NCBI GenBank assembly: GCA_014377495.1
Contig: JACMPN010000190.1
Coordinates: 1-12,561, forward strand
Length of the DNA: 12,561 nt
Direction of reading: 5' to 3'
Source: Candidatus Sericytochromatia bacterium
Lineage (GTDB): Bacteria; Cyanobacteriota; Sericytochromatia; JACMPN01
Numbering within the stretch: the first letter of the stretch is position 1; the number at the start of each line of letters is the position of its first letter. Below are positions 1 through 5,803 of the stretch, in pieces. A program made the position numbers and the translations under genes. The notes below the pieces were generated by a model. It ran no database searches and was not told where the DNA came from. It saw nothing but the letters and a program-made list of their open reading frames with translations.

Positions 1-186
1 ATCCACCCCGGCGACCTCATCCAGACGACAGGCGTGGAAGGACGGGTCGAAAAGGTCGGTTTCGGCGCCACCTATGTGCGCACCGAGCAGGGTCTGATGG
101 CTGTTCCCAACCACCTGATGGCCTCCCAGATCATCACCCTGCGGACGGCCCCGCCCATCGCCGAACTCAAACGCCCGGCGGCCTGA
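1..186 (+). CDS. MscS-family mechanosensitive channel, C-terminal fragment
   Basis: The reading frame is open from the first base and stops with TGA at 184-186, so only the last 61 residues are present. It contains GDLIQTTGVEGRVEKVGF, then an aromatic/Thr strand and VPNHLMASQIITL. This is the pattern of the MscS soluble beta domain (GD-I...G-G-VE-I...T-IRT-DG...-PN), which lies just after the pore helix. Family knowledge: such channels open under membrane tension and release solutes during hypo-osmotic shock. The protein ends soon after the beta domain (tail TAPPIAELKRPAA), so it probably lacks the full alpha/beta vestibule domain of E. coli MscS or has a shortened one. Start, membrane segments and size lie outside the window. 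The family call is fairly firm; the subfamily is unknown. Confidence 0.82.
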   Translation: MHPGDLIQTTGVEGRVEKVGFGATYVRTEQGLMAVPNHLMASQIITLRTAPPIAELKRPAA

Positions 187-207
187 CGGCTACCCCGGCA
201 CCTGCAG

Positions 208-250
208 ACTGAACCCCCGCCGGCCCGGATCGGGCCGGCGGGGGTTCAGT
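208..250. terminator. Perfect 20-bp-stem hairpin between convergent genes
   Basis: Positions 208-227 and 231-250 are exact reverse complements, separated by the 3-base loop GAT. The hairpin starts 21 bases after the channel stop codon. It includes the minus-strand peptidase gene's stop codon (TGA, 246-248 read in reverse). Its place between convergent genes suggests a bidirectional transcription stop. Neither strand has a T-tract after the stem, so it is not a classic intrinsic terminator; it may work with Rho or as an RNA 3'-end stabiliser. Confidence 0.72.
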
Positions 251-707
251 CCTGCCCGGGACTGAGCAGCCGACAAAGCTTGCCGACGACACGCCTCACG
301 AACGGTCGGTGAGCCCAGCCCGGCAACAGCTGCGCCATCCCATAGGCCAGCAGGCCTTTTGAAACATGTTGCACCTGCCCGCCCCGGCGGACGGCGACGA
401 CGACCGGCCAGGCCTGATCGGCGAAGGGCCCTTCCCAGCTGGCGGTGGCATCGCCCCCCAGCCAGAGACCGGCGGCATCCCGTCGCAAGACGCGATGGAG
501 CAGCAGGGTGCCGGCGTGCCCGACGAGGATCACGTCACCCGGATGGGGGCGAGCCAGTCGCAGCTCCACGTCGTCGTGCGGTCGGATCAGCGGCACCATC
601 GAGGCGGTGGTCACGGTGATCCAGCCGGTGATCAGGTCGGCTGCCGCCGCAAGACTGTTTGAAGGTTGTCCGGCTGGCCGTTCCTGCATCTCCCCGCTGT
701 CCCCCAT
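246..707 (-). CDS. S24/S26-type (signal-peptidase-I-like) serine peptidase homologue
   Basis: A 153-residue protein with the ordered boxes of the S24/S26 fold: ASMVPLI (35-41, candidate nucleophile Ser36), PGDVILV (56-62), LLLHRVL (68-74) and GGDA (84-87). His71 sits where bacterial signal peptidase I has its general-base Lys. This is the Ser-His arrangement of SipW/ER-type signal peptidases and related small S24/S26 proteins. No convincing membrane helix is visible, so it may be soluble or peripheral. Small proteins of this type are often found beside peptide-processing genes, but none is here. The substrate is unknown. ATG at 705-707 is used; a second in-frame ATG at residue 7 (687-689) is equally possible, since a purine-rich stretch abuts both. 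It is divergent from the two-component genes and convergent with the channel gene. Confidence 0.62.
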   Translation of the reverse strand: MGDSGEMQERPAGQPSNSLAAAADLITGWITVTTASMVPLIRPHDDVELRLARPHPGDVILVGHAGTLLLHRVLRRDAAGLWLGGDATASWEGPFADQAWPVVVAVRRGGQVQHVSKGLLAYGMAQLLPGWAHRPFVRRVVGKLCRLLSPGQD

Positions 708-726
708 CTCCCAAACCTGACCGAGC

Positions 727-732
727 TACAAT
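727..732 (+). promoter_or_regulatory. Candidate -10 element (TACAAT) for the two-component operon
   Basis: TACAAT lies 35 bases before the regulator's ATG, in the short gap between divergent genes, and matches the sigma-70 -10 consensus at 5 of 6 positions. No good -35 is found 16-18 bases upstream. It shares a GCTAYAMTG-like context with the -10 candidates at 2670 and 7079. Pattern-based call only. Confidence 0.35.
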
Positions 733-766
733 GGTCAGACAACTCCGACCCTATGGAAACGATGGC

Positions 767-1462
767 ATGTCTCGCATCCTCATCGTCGACGACGACCCCC
801 TGATCATTGACCTGGTGACCCTGAACCTGCAACTCAGCGGCTATGACGTGGAGTCGGCCGGTGACGGTGCGGCCGGGTTGGCCAGGGCCCGCTCCGGGAT
901 CTTCCATGCGGCGATCATCGACGTGATGATGCCCAAGCTCGACGGCTACCAGCTCGTGCAGCAGCTGCGCCAGCTCCCGCAGACACGGGCGTTGCCGATC
1001 ATCGTCCTCACCGCCAAAGGCACCCTCGACGACAAAGTCCGCGGGTTCGACGCCGGTGCCGACGACTATCTGGTCAAACCGTTCGAACCGCAGGAGCTGC
1101 TCGTCCGGCTGCGGGCGGTGCTGCGGCGCCAGCAGTCCCACCCCCAGAGCTGGACCGAGATCCTCACCGCCGGGGACGTCGTCCTCTTTCCCGAGGCCCT
1201 GCAGGTCCGCCTGAAGAAACATGCCGTGACGCTGACCCCGACCGAGTTTGAGATCGTGCACTGTCTGTTGCAGCATGTCGACCAGCCGGTGACCCTGGCG
1301 ACGATTTTGCAGGAGGTCTGGGGCTACGACGCCGACGAGGATGTGGAGATGCTGCGCGTGCACGTCCGGCACCTGCGCCTCAAGCTCGAGGCCGAACCGA
1401 AAGCCCCCCGTTACCTCGTCACGGTGCCGAACGTCGGGTACCGCCTGGCCGTATCGCCGTGA
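767..1462 (+). CDS. OmpR/PhoB-family response regulator
   Basis: The 231-residue protein has a receiver domain (about 1-120). It shows the acidic pocket VDDDP (7-11), phospho-acceptor Asp52 in IIDVMMPKLDG, Thr82 in IVLTAK and Lys104 in VKPF. A winged-helix output domain follows (about 135-231), with TPTEFEIVHCLL, a VWGYD turn, HVRHLRLKLE and the terminal NVGYRL hallmark. Family role: phosphorylated by its partner kinase, it binds DNA as a dimer to control transcription. I chose the ATG at 767 because the receiver domain begins there (MSRILIVDDD); a longer frame back to 659 has no homologous content. GGAAA at 755-759 can serve as ribosome-binding site. Its stop overlaps the kinase start by 4 bases, so the two are translationally coupled. 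The regulated genes cannot be told from the sequence. Confidence 0.93.
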   Translation: MSRILIVDDDPLIIDLVTLNLQLSGYDVESAGDGAAGLARARSGIFHAAIIDVMMPKLDGYQLVQQLRQLPQTRALPIIVLTAKGTLDDKVRGFDAGADDYLVKPFEPQELLVRLRAVLRRQQSHPQSWTEILTAGDVVLFPEALQVRLKKHAVTLTPTEFEIVHCLLQHVDQPVTLATILQEVWGYDADEDVEMLRVHVRHLRLKLEAEPKAPRYLVTVPNVGYRLAVSP

Positions 1463-2592
1463 AAAAACGTGCCCCGCTGCTGCATCGGATCAGTCTGAAG
1501 CTGCATTTGGGGATGTTGTTCGCCCTGGTGGCGACAATTCCCGTTTTCGTCCACCTGATTGTGGGGGACGTTACGGGCTGGACCGTCGCCACGGACCTGG
1601 GCTGGCGGCACGATGCAGGTCTGGGCGTAGGCCTGCTGCTGGCCACGGTCGTCGGCCTGCTGCTCGCCGAGCGGCTGACCCGGATGCTCCGCCGGATCCT
1701 CGACGCCATGGACGCCGTCGCCGCCGGGCACTATGAAAAACGGGCCGAGGTGAGTGATCCCGTCGTCCCCGCCGAGATTTTGCGCCTGACCCGGGCCTTC
1801 AACCGGATGAGTGACGAGATCGACCGCTCCCGGCACGCCAACCGGGCGCAGCTCGACCAGATCCGGGTGGCCAACGCCCAACACGCCGAGCTGGACCAGC
1901 TGAAATCCGACCTGATCGATGCCGTCAGCCACGAGTTCCGCACGCCCCTGACGAGCATCAAGGGCTATGCCGCCACGATGCTGCGCAAAGACGCCCCTTT
2001 CGACGAGCCGACCCGGCGGCGGCTGCTCAAGGTGATCAAGGATCAGGCCGACCGGCTGAACCGACTGGTGGACGACCTGCTGACGATCCCCAAACTCGAC
2101 AAGGGCGAAGTGGTCGTCACCCTGCAACCGGTGGCCCTGCTCGACTGCCTGTCGCCGACGCTGGCGCTGTTTCCGGACCGGCAGGTCTCCGTGATGCTGC
2201 CGGAGACGTTGCCCTTGTTCATGGCCGACCCCGACCGGCTGGAGCAGGTGATGGTCAACCTCGTCGAAAACGCCCACAAGTATTCCGCCCCGGATGCGCC
2301 CATCCAGGTGTCGGCAGCCGTCGTCGGCGGTGCCGTGGCGATCCGCATCCACAACCCCTGCGACCCGATCGACCCGGTCCTGCTGGAGCGATTGTTCACC
2401 AAGTTTTACCGGCTCGACAACCGGTTGACCCGGACGTCCCGTGGTACCGGGCTGGGACTGTATCTCACCAAAGGGCTGATCGACGCCATGGGCGGCACGA
2501 TCACGGCCAGTGCCGCCGACGGGTTCGCCATCACCTTCGCCCTGCCGCTGGCCCCTCAGGCGGTTGCCGCCGGGATCCCGCACCTGCCCTGA
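1459..2592 (+). CDS. Membrane sensor histidine kinase (HAMP-HisKA-HATPase)
   Basis: The 377-residue kinase starts at GTG 1459 inside the regulator's stop (GTGA overlap). Order of parts: membrane helix about 15-35; a short external loop of about 15-18 residues; second helix about 53-70; HAMP linker about 71-125; HisKA with VSHEFRTP (156-163, phospho-accepting His158); ATPase domain with N box VNLVENAHKYS (266-276) and G2 box GTGLGL (329-334). The tiny external loop suggests sensing within or near the membrane rather than through a large periplasmic domain. The G1 position, normally DxGxG, reads IHNPCDPIDP (297-306) and has lost both glycines and the usual Asp context. It may therefore have weak ATP binding or work mainly as a phosphatase. 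It is the partner of the adjacent regulator. Confidence 0.92.
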   Translation: MKKRAPLLHRISLKLHLGMLFALVATIPVFVHLIVGDVTGWTVATDLGWRHDAGLGVGLLLATVVGLLLAERLTRMLRRILDAMDAVAAGHYEKRAEVSDPVVPAEILRLTRAFNRMSDEIDRSRHANRAQLDQIRVANAQHAELDQLKSDLIDAVSHEFRTPLTSIKGYAATMLRKDAPFDEPTRRRLLKVIKDQADRLNRLVDDLLTIPKLDKGEVVVTLQPVALLDCLSPTLALFPDRQVSVMLPETLPLFMADPDRLEQVMVNLVENAHKYSAPDAPIQVSAAVVGGAVAIRIHNPCDPIDPVLLERLFTKFYRLDNRLTRTSRGTGLGLYLTKGLIDAMGGTITASAADGFAITFALPLAPQAVAAGIPHLP

Positions 2593-2614
2593 CGGCATGG
2601 CGAGAGGCCGTCAG
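2589..2614 (+). terminator. Weak hairpin at end of histidine kinase gene
   Basis: CTGACGGC (2589-2596) and GCCGTCAG (2607-2614) form a perfect 8-bp stem with a 10-base loop, overlapping the kinase stop codon. There is no T-run after it. It may mark the transcript end before the promoter at 2646, but could be chance in GC-rich DNA. Confidence 0.4.
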
Positions 2615-2645
2615 CAAGCGCCTTTGGCCGGCTGGCGGCTGCGAC

Positions 2646-2675
2646 TTGCACCGGCTTGTGACCCGTTGCTACACT
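2646..2675 (+). promoter_or_regulatory. Sigma-70-type promoter with extended -10, methyltransferase-like/mglA operon
   Basis: TTGCAC (2646-2651) is 18 bases from TACACT (2670-2675). The latter is preceded by TG plus one base (TGC at 2667-2669), giving an extended -10. Transcription would begin near 2682, leaving a leader of about 93 bases before the GTG at 2775. The promoter sits in the 182-base gap after the kinase gene and is the only good candidate to drive the four-gene unit ending at 5693. Confidence 0.55.
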
Positions 2676-2762
2676 GCTGCCAGTCTTAAAAAAACCAAAC
2701 GTGGCCCCCTTCCCGACATCGCAGTCCCCCATGCTCGCTTCGCAGGCGCTCTCCGCCACCCC

Positions 2763-2770
2763 AAAGAGGT
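2763..2770 (+). promoter_or_regulatory. Shine-Dalgarno AAAGAGGT fixing the GTG start at 2775
   Basis: AAAGAGGT lies 4 bases before the in-frame GTG at 2775 and is the strongest ribosome-binding site in the leader. The first residue recognisably homologous to the D12 family follows just after. The longer frame from 2646 would start inside the candidate promoter. Confidence 0.65.
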
Positions 2771-2774
2771 CACC

Positions 2775-3743
2775 GTGTTCGATCTTCAGGAGTCCCCCCG
2801 CCGCATCCTCGCCGGCTGGATCTGGGAACAGCTCGCCGATATCGAGATGACGTCCCTGTTCGACCCGTATGGGGGCGACGGCCGTGTCAGCAACTACCTC
2901 AAGCGGCAGGGGCGGCAGGTCCTCGTCAACGACCCGCTGGCCTGCCACTACTGGTGGAACCGGGCCCTTGTCGAAAACCCCAATGAAGCGTTGTCCCTGG
3001 TCCGCCAGGATGCGTTGCAGCAGCCCCATGCCGACGAGAGCCGCTTTACGGGGTTTGCCGATTGGGCCGGACGTTATTTCTCCGACGAAGAGGTCGGCTG
3101 GCTGGGCCGCTGGTACCTGAACATCGGCAGTCAGGGCCTTAGCGAAGGCGAACAAGCCCTGGCCCATGTCGCCGTCTACTGGACGATCGGCTACTGGCTG
3201 GACCATAACCAGCGGTACATCCAGGACAAGGCGATGGCGCCGCACGAGGTTTTCCAGACCTACATGGAACAGGCCAACGCCTGGGTCTACGACAACGGCA
3301 TGCCCAACGCCGCCTATTGCGGCGACCCCTATGACCTGGCGGCCGACATGCCGACCGATGCGTTGCTCCTCGTAGCCCCGCCCATGGCCGGCTGGGCCGA
3401 GGCGTCCCTGCGGACCCGCCTCTGGGAAGGCTGGACCCAGGGCAATGCCCAGGCGCCATTGGCCGTCCCGGGCGACGAGGCCGGCCCCAAGCTGGGTCAG
3501 ACCTTCACCGAGCGGGGCCAGTACCGGTCCGCCATCGACGCCCTGCTGGCCCAGTGCGAGGCGATGCCCTACTGGATTCTTTCCTATCAGGAGGGGGCGC
3601 CCTTCACCCGGGACGAGTGGGTGTCGATCATCTCCCTGCGGCGCAGCGGCGTGTTCCGCGAGGCGACCCACGACCTGACCTATCCCACGGCCGTGGGCGA
3701 TTCGACGGTCCGGGAAGGCCTGCTTGTGATGGTGGCCCAATGA
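2775..3743 (+). CDS. D12-class DNA adenine methyltransferase homologue, probably catalytically inactive
   Basis: This 322-residue protein follows the D12 (Dam-like) N6-adenine methyltransferase layout. N-terminal RRILAGWIWEQL (9-20) resembles the KRKLLPWIW segment. Motif I position is DPYGGDG (30-36), followed by VSNYLKRQGRQVLVND (38-53) with the ND pair that normally meets AdoMet, then ALVENP (64-69). C-terminal WILSYQEG and REGLLVM match the family's ILSYR...EVLLI end. The catalytic DPPY box, expected after the GD...L...D lead-in (183-195 here), reads VAPPM (200-204): Asp and Tyr are both replaced. Motif I has also lost the usual Phe and the GTG/GSG loop. I therefore expect no adenine methylation. 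It is the first gene of an operon, overlapping the DUF4388 gene by ATGA, with a polarity GTPase two genes further on. The true function is unknown; a structural, AdoMet-sensing or DNA-binding role is possible. Confidence 0.75.
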   Translation: MFDLQESPRRILAGWIWEQLADIEMTSLFDPYGGDGRVSNYLKRQGRQVLVNDPLACHYWWNRALVENPNEALSLVRQDALQQPHADESRFTGFADWAGRYFSDEEVGWLGRWYLNIGSQGLSEGEQALAHVAVYWTIGYWLDHNQRYIQDKAMAPHEVFQTYMEQANAWVYDNGMPNAAYCGDPYDLAADMPTDALLLVAPPMAGWAEASLRTRLWEGWTQGNAQAPLAVPGDEAGPKLGQTFTERGQYRSAIDALLAQCEAMPYWILSYQEGAPFTRDEWVSIISLRRSGVFREATHDLTYPTAVGDSTVREGLLVMVAQ

Positions 3744-4642
3744 ATCTGCAAGGTGATCTGCGCGAATTTTCCCTGGCCGACCTGCTGCGGATTTTCGAAC
3801 ACGGCCAGCGCACGGGCCGGCTGAACATCGAGACCCCCGTCCTGCACGGGGAGCTGATCTGGCAGACGGGTGCCCTGATCCACGCCAGCCTCGGCGCTCT
3901 GCAGGGGACCGAGGCCGTCTATCCCTGGCTGATCTGGCCTGAGGGCCAGTTCACGTTTGTGGAGGGCCCCGTCGGCGAGCCCGGCGGCACGACGACGATC
4001 AAGGCCTCTGTGGCCGACATCCTGGGCGAAGGGCCCCTCCGGCAGGAAGCCTGGTTGCGGATCAGCGATCTGGCCCCAGGCTGGGGACCGGACTCCCGGG
4101 CGGCCTGGGTCGGCGAGTCCGACGGCACGCTGCCGCTCGCCTTGGGCGGGGCCAGTGCCAGTGAGCTGGTGGCTGCGGCCGGCGGGACGACCGTGAGCCT
4201 GGCCCATGGACTGGCCGAGCGGCTGATCTCCGGGCTGGTCCGGCTGGACCCGACGCAGGCGGGAGCCCTGCACCGCTGGTTCCAGCGGCTGACGGCCGAG
4301 GTCTACACGGGCTTTTCGGCGATCAGCGGCTTCAAGCTGATTGCGGAGCTGGACCGCCAGTTACAGGCCGCCATCGAGGGCCAGCACTGGAACTTGGCGT
4401 GGAGCGGTGGTAAGATTACGGACAAAATCCCGTTTGCCCGCACGGCAGAAGAACAGCTTTCGACGTATGAGGCGTTCCTGCACGAGCTGGCGGGTTTCAT
4501 CATTCCGGTTTATGGGCACACGTTGCTACGGTCTGCTACGGAGCGGACAGGCGAGCCGGCCGGCGCATTGGCGCAGTCACTCAAACAACGCTGGCTCGCA
4601 CTGGAGATCGTCACAGCCAAGGCGGACGACGCAACATGCTAA
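3740..4642 (+). CDS. DUF4388 (PATAN) domain protein
   Basis: The 300-residue protein opens with MNLQGDLREFSLADLLRIFE, then GQRTGRLNI, GELIWQTGALIHASLG and a WPEGQFTFVEG strand (about 1-76). This is the DUF4388/PATAN pattern seen in signalling and gliding-associated proteins of myxobacteria, cyanobacteria and Deinococcus relatives. The rest (about 85-300) has no domain I recognise. It looks mixed then helical, with an aromatic-rich helical part at 175-295 (LHRWFQRLTAEVY, STYEAFLHELAGFIIPVYGH). No signal peptide or membrane helix is visible, so it is probably cytosolic. ATG 3740 overlaps the upstream stop by 4 bases, and its own stop overlaps the next start by 7 bases (ATGCTAA). Both overlaps imply coupled translation. 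I infer an adaptor between the methyltransferase-like protein and the roadblock/GTPase pair. Confidence 0.82.
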   Translation: MNLQGDLREFSLADLLRIFEHGQRTGRLNIETPVLHGELIWQTGALIHASLGALQGTEAVYPWLIWPEGQFTFVEGPVGEPGGTTTIKASVADILGEGPLRQEAWLRISDLAPGWGPDSRAAWVGESDGTLPLALGGASASELVAAAGGTTVSLAHGLAERLISGLVRLDPTQAGALHRWFQRLTAEVYTGFSAISGFKLIAELDRQLQAAIEGQHWNLAWSGGKITDKIPFARTAEEQLSTYEAFLHELAGFIIPVYGHTLLRSATERTGEPAGALAQSLKQRWLALEIVTAKADDATC

Positions 4643-5109
4643 ACCCCCAACTCTCCTCCCTGGTCATCACCGAGCAGGGCATGCAGAACGTCCAGGCCAT
4701 CCTGGAACGCCTGCGTCACGAAACCAAAGCGAAGTATCTGCTGCTCGTCGAAAAGTCCGGGCAGACGATCGCCACAGCCGGCGAAGCCAACCCATACTCC
4801 ATGGCGCTTTCCGCCCTGGTGGCCGGGGCCTTTTCCAGCACCCGGGAGATCGCCCGCCTGCTCGGTGAGCAGGAGTTCAAGACGATGTTCCAGCAGGGAC
4901 AGAAGTTCAACCTCTTTATCGCCTTGCTCGACACGCACGACATGCTGACGGTGGTCTTTGACGAAAACACCACTTTGGGCATGATCAAGCTGAAGAGCCA
5001 GCAACTGGGTGCCGAGCTCAGCCGGGAAATCCAAGCCATGTACCAAGCAAAACCAACGCCACTCGCCAACGGGGCCCCCGATGCCGCCGCCACACGGGTA
5101 GGGGAGTAA
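4636..5109 (+). CDS. Roadblock/LC7 domain protein, MglB-like
   Basis: The 157-residue protein has the roadblock fold along most of its length (about 14-138). A first helix carries MQNVQAILERLRHE, strands YLLLVEKSGQTIATAG (34-49), a long central helix SMALSALVAGAFSSTREIARLLGE, then NLFIALLDTHDMLTVVFDENTTLGMIKLKS and a final helix. A short Pro/Ala-rich tail ends the protein. Family knowledge: roadblock proteins dimerise and bind small GTPases. MglB is the GAP for MglA in Myxococcus and Thermus. It sits directly before mglA with a 5-base gap, so it is the likely partner or GAP. Whether it truly accelerates GTP hydrolysis cannot be read from sequence, so I give no symbol. It also overlaps the DUF4388 gene. 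Confidence 0.88.
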   Translation: MLNPQLSSLVITEQGMQNVQAILERLRHETKAKYLLLVEKSGQTIATAGEANPYSMALSALVAGAFSSTREIARLLGEQEFKTMFQQGQKFNLFIALLDTHDMLTVVFDENTTLGMIKLKSQQLGAELSREIQAMYQAKPTPLANGAPDAAATRVGE

Positions 5110-5114
5110 CCGGC

Positions 5115-5693
5115 ATGGCCCTGATCAATTACGCCAGTCGCGAGATCAACTGCAAAATCGTCTTTTACGGCACCGGCATGGGCGGCAAGACGACCAACCT
5201 CGAATACATCCACAAGCAGCTCAACCCGAGCATCCGCGGTGAGATGATCTCCCTGAACACGGAAAACGAGCGGACCCTCTTCTTCGACTTTTTGCCGTTG
5301 GATCTGGGGTCCGTGCAGGGTTTCCGGACGAAGTTCAGCCTCTACACGGTGCCAGGCCAGGTGGAGTACAACGCCAGCCGCAAGCTGATCCTCAATGGCG
5401 CCGACGGCGTCATCTTCGTCGCCGACTCCCTGCCCACGGCGATGGAGGACAACCTCTACAGCCTGAAGAACATGGAAGAGAACCTCGCCGAGTACGGCCT
5501 GACGCTGGATTCGTTGCCCTGGATCCTGCAATACAACAAGCGGGACCTGCCGGACGCCCTGCCCTTGGAAGAGCTGGACCGCCAGCTCAACAAAAAGGGT
5601 GTGCCCAGCTTCGAGGCCGTGGCCACCGAAGGCCGGGGCGTCTTCGCCACCCTCAAGGCGATTTCAAAGGATGTCCTAAACCGGCTGACATAG
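5115..5693 (+). CDS. mglA: MglA-type Ras-like small GTPase
   Basis: The 192-residue GTPase has all MglA hallmarks: INYASREINCKIVFYG (4-19), P-loop GTGMGGKT (19-26, Lys25), switch-I region NERTLFFDFLPLDLG (51-65, Thr54), TVPGQ (78-82), base-specificity motif NKRD (141-144) and AVATEGRGVF. Thr78 in TVPGQ replaces the Asp of DTAGQ in eukaryotic Ras and defines this group. All catalytic elements look intact and length is typical. Role in relatives: GTP-bound MglA marks the leading pole and directs motility or polarity, switched by a roadblock GAP. ATG 5115 follows the site GGGGAG (5101-5106), embedded in the end of the roadblock gene. It is the last gene of the 2775-5693 unit. No motor, pilus or MglC/RomR-like gene is within view, so the polarity output is unknown. 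Confidence 0.94.
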   Translation: MALINYASREINCKIVFYGTGMGGKTTNLEYIHKQLNPSIRGEMISLNTENERTLFFDFLPLDLGSVQGFRTKFSLYTVPGQVEYNASRKLILNGADGVIFVADSLPTAMEDNLYSLKNMEENLAEYGLTLDSLPWILQYNKRDLPDALPLEELDRQLNKKGVPSFEAVATEGRGVFATLKAISKDVLNRLT

Positions 5694-5730
5694 GTGGGGA
5701 GGGCGATAGTGGTCCGACTGCGCTGCTTCT

Positions 5731-5751
5731 GGTGCCCCCTGGCGGGGGACC
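5731..5751 (+). terminator. GC hairpin downstream of mglA
   Basis: GGT-G-CCCCC (5731-5739) pairs with GGGGG-ACC (5744-5751) around a TGGC loop, with one bulged G. A second small inverted repeat, ACGCAC (5769-5774) and GTGCGT (5792-5797), follows and ends just before TTC. Together they could end the mglA transcript, but there is no long T-run. Confidence 0.38.
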
Positions 5752-5803
5752 GGCAGGAGGGGGGCCGGACGCACCGTAGGGCGGCCTGTCCGTGCGTTTC
5801 ACT

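Noticed and set aside
1411..2598. Long minus-strand open frame (395 codons) opposite the histidine kinase
   Set aside because: It lies antisense to a clear kinase, is rich in Gly, Gln, Arg and His with no domain, and is a typical shadow frame in GC-rich DNA.
2687..2694. Run of seven A's in the methyltransferase-like operon leader as a slippage site
   Set aside because: It lies in the untranslated leader, so it cannot shift a coding frame; no supporting structure seen.
2646..2774. N-terminal extension of the methyltransferase-like gene starting at ATG 2646
   Set aside because: It overlaps the candidate promoter, has no homologous content, and a strong ribosome-binding site precedes GTG 2775.
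2556..3740. Long minus-strand open frame opposite the methyltransferase-like gene
   Set aside because: No recognisable motif; the plus strand has D12-family homology and overlapping operon structure.
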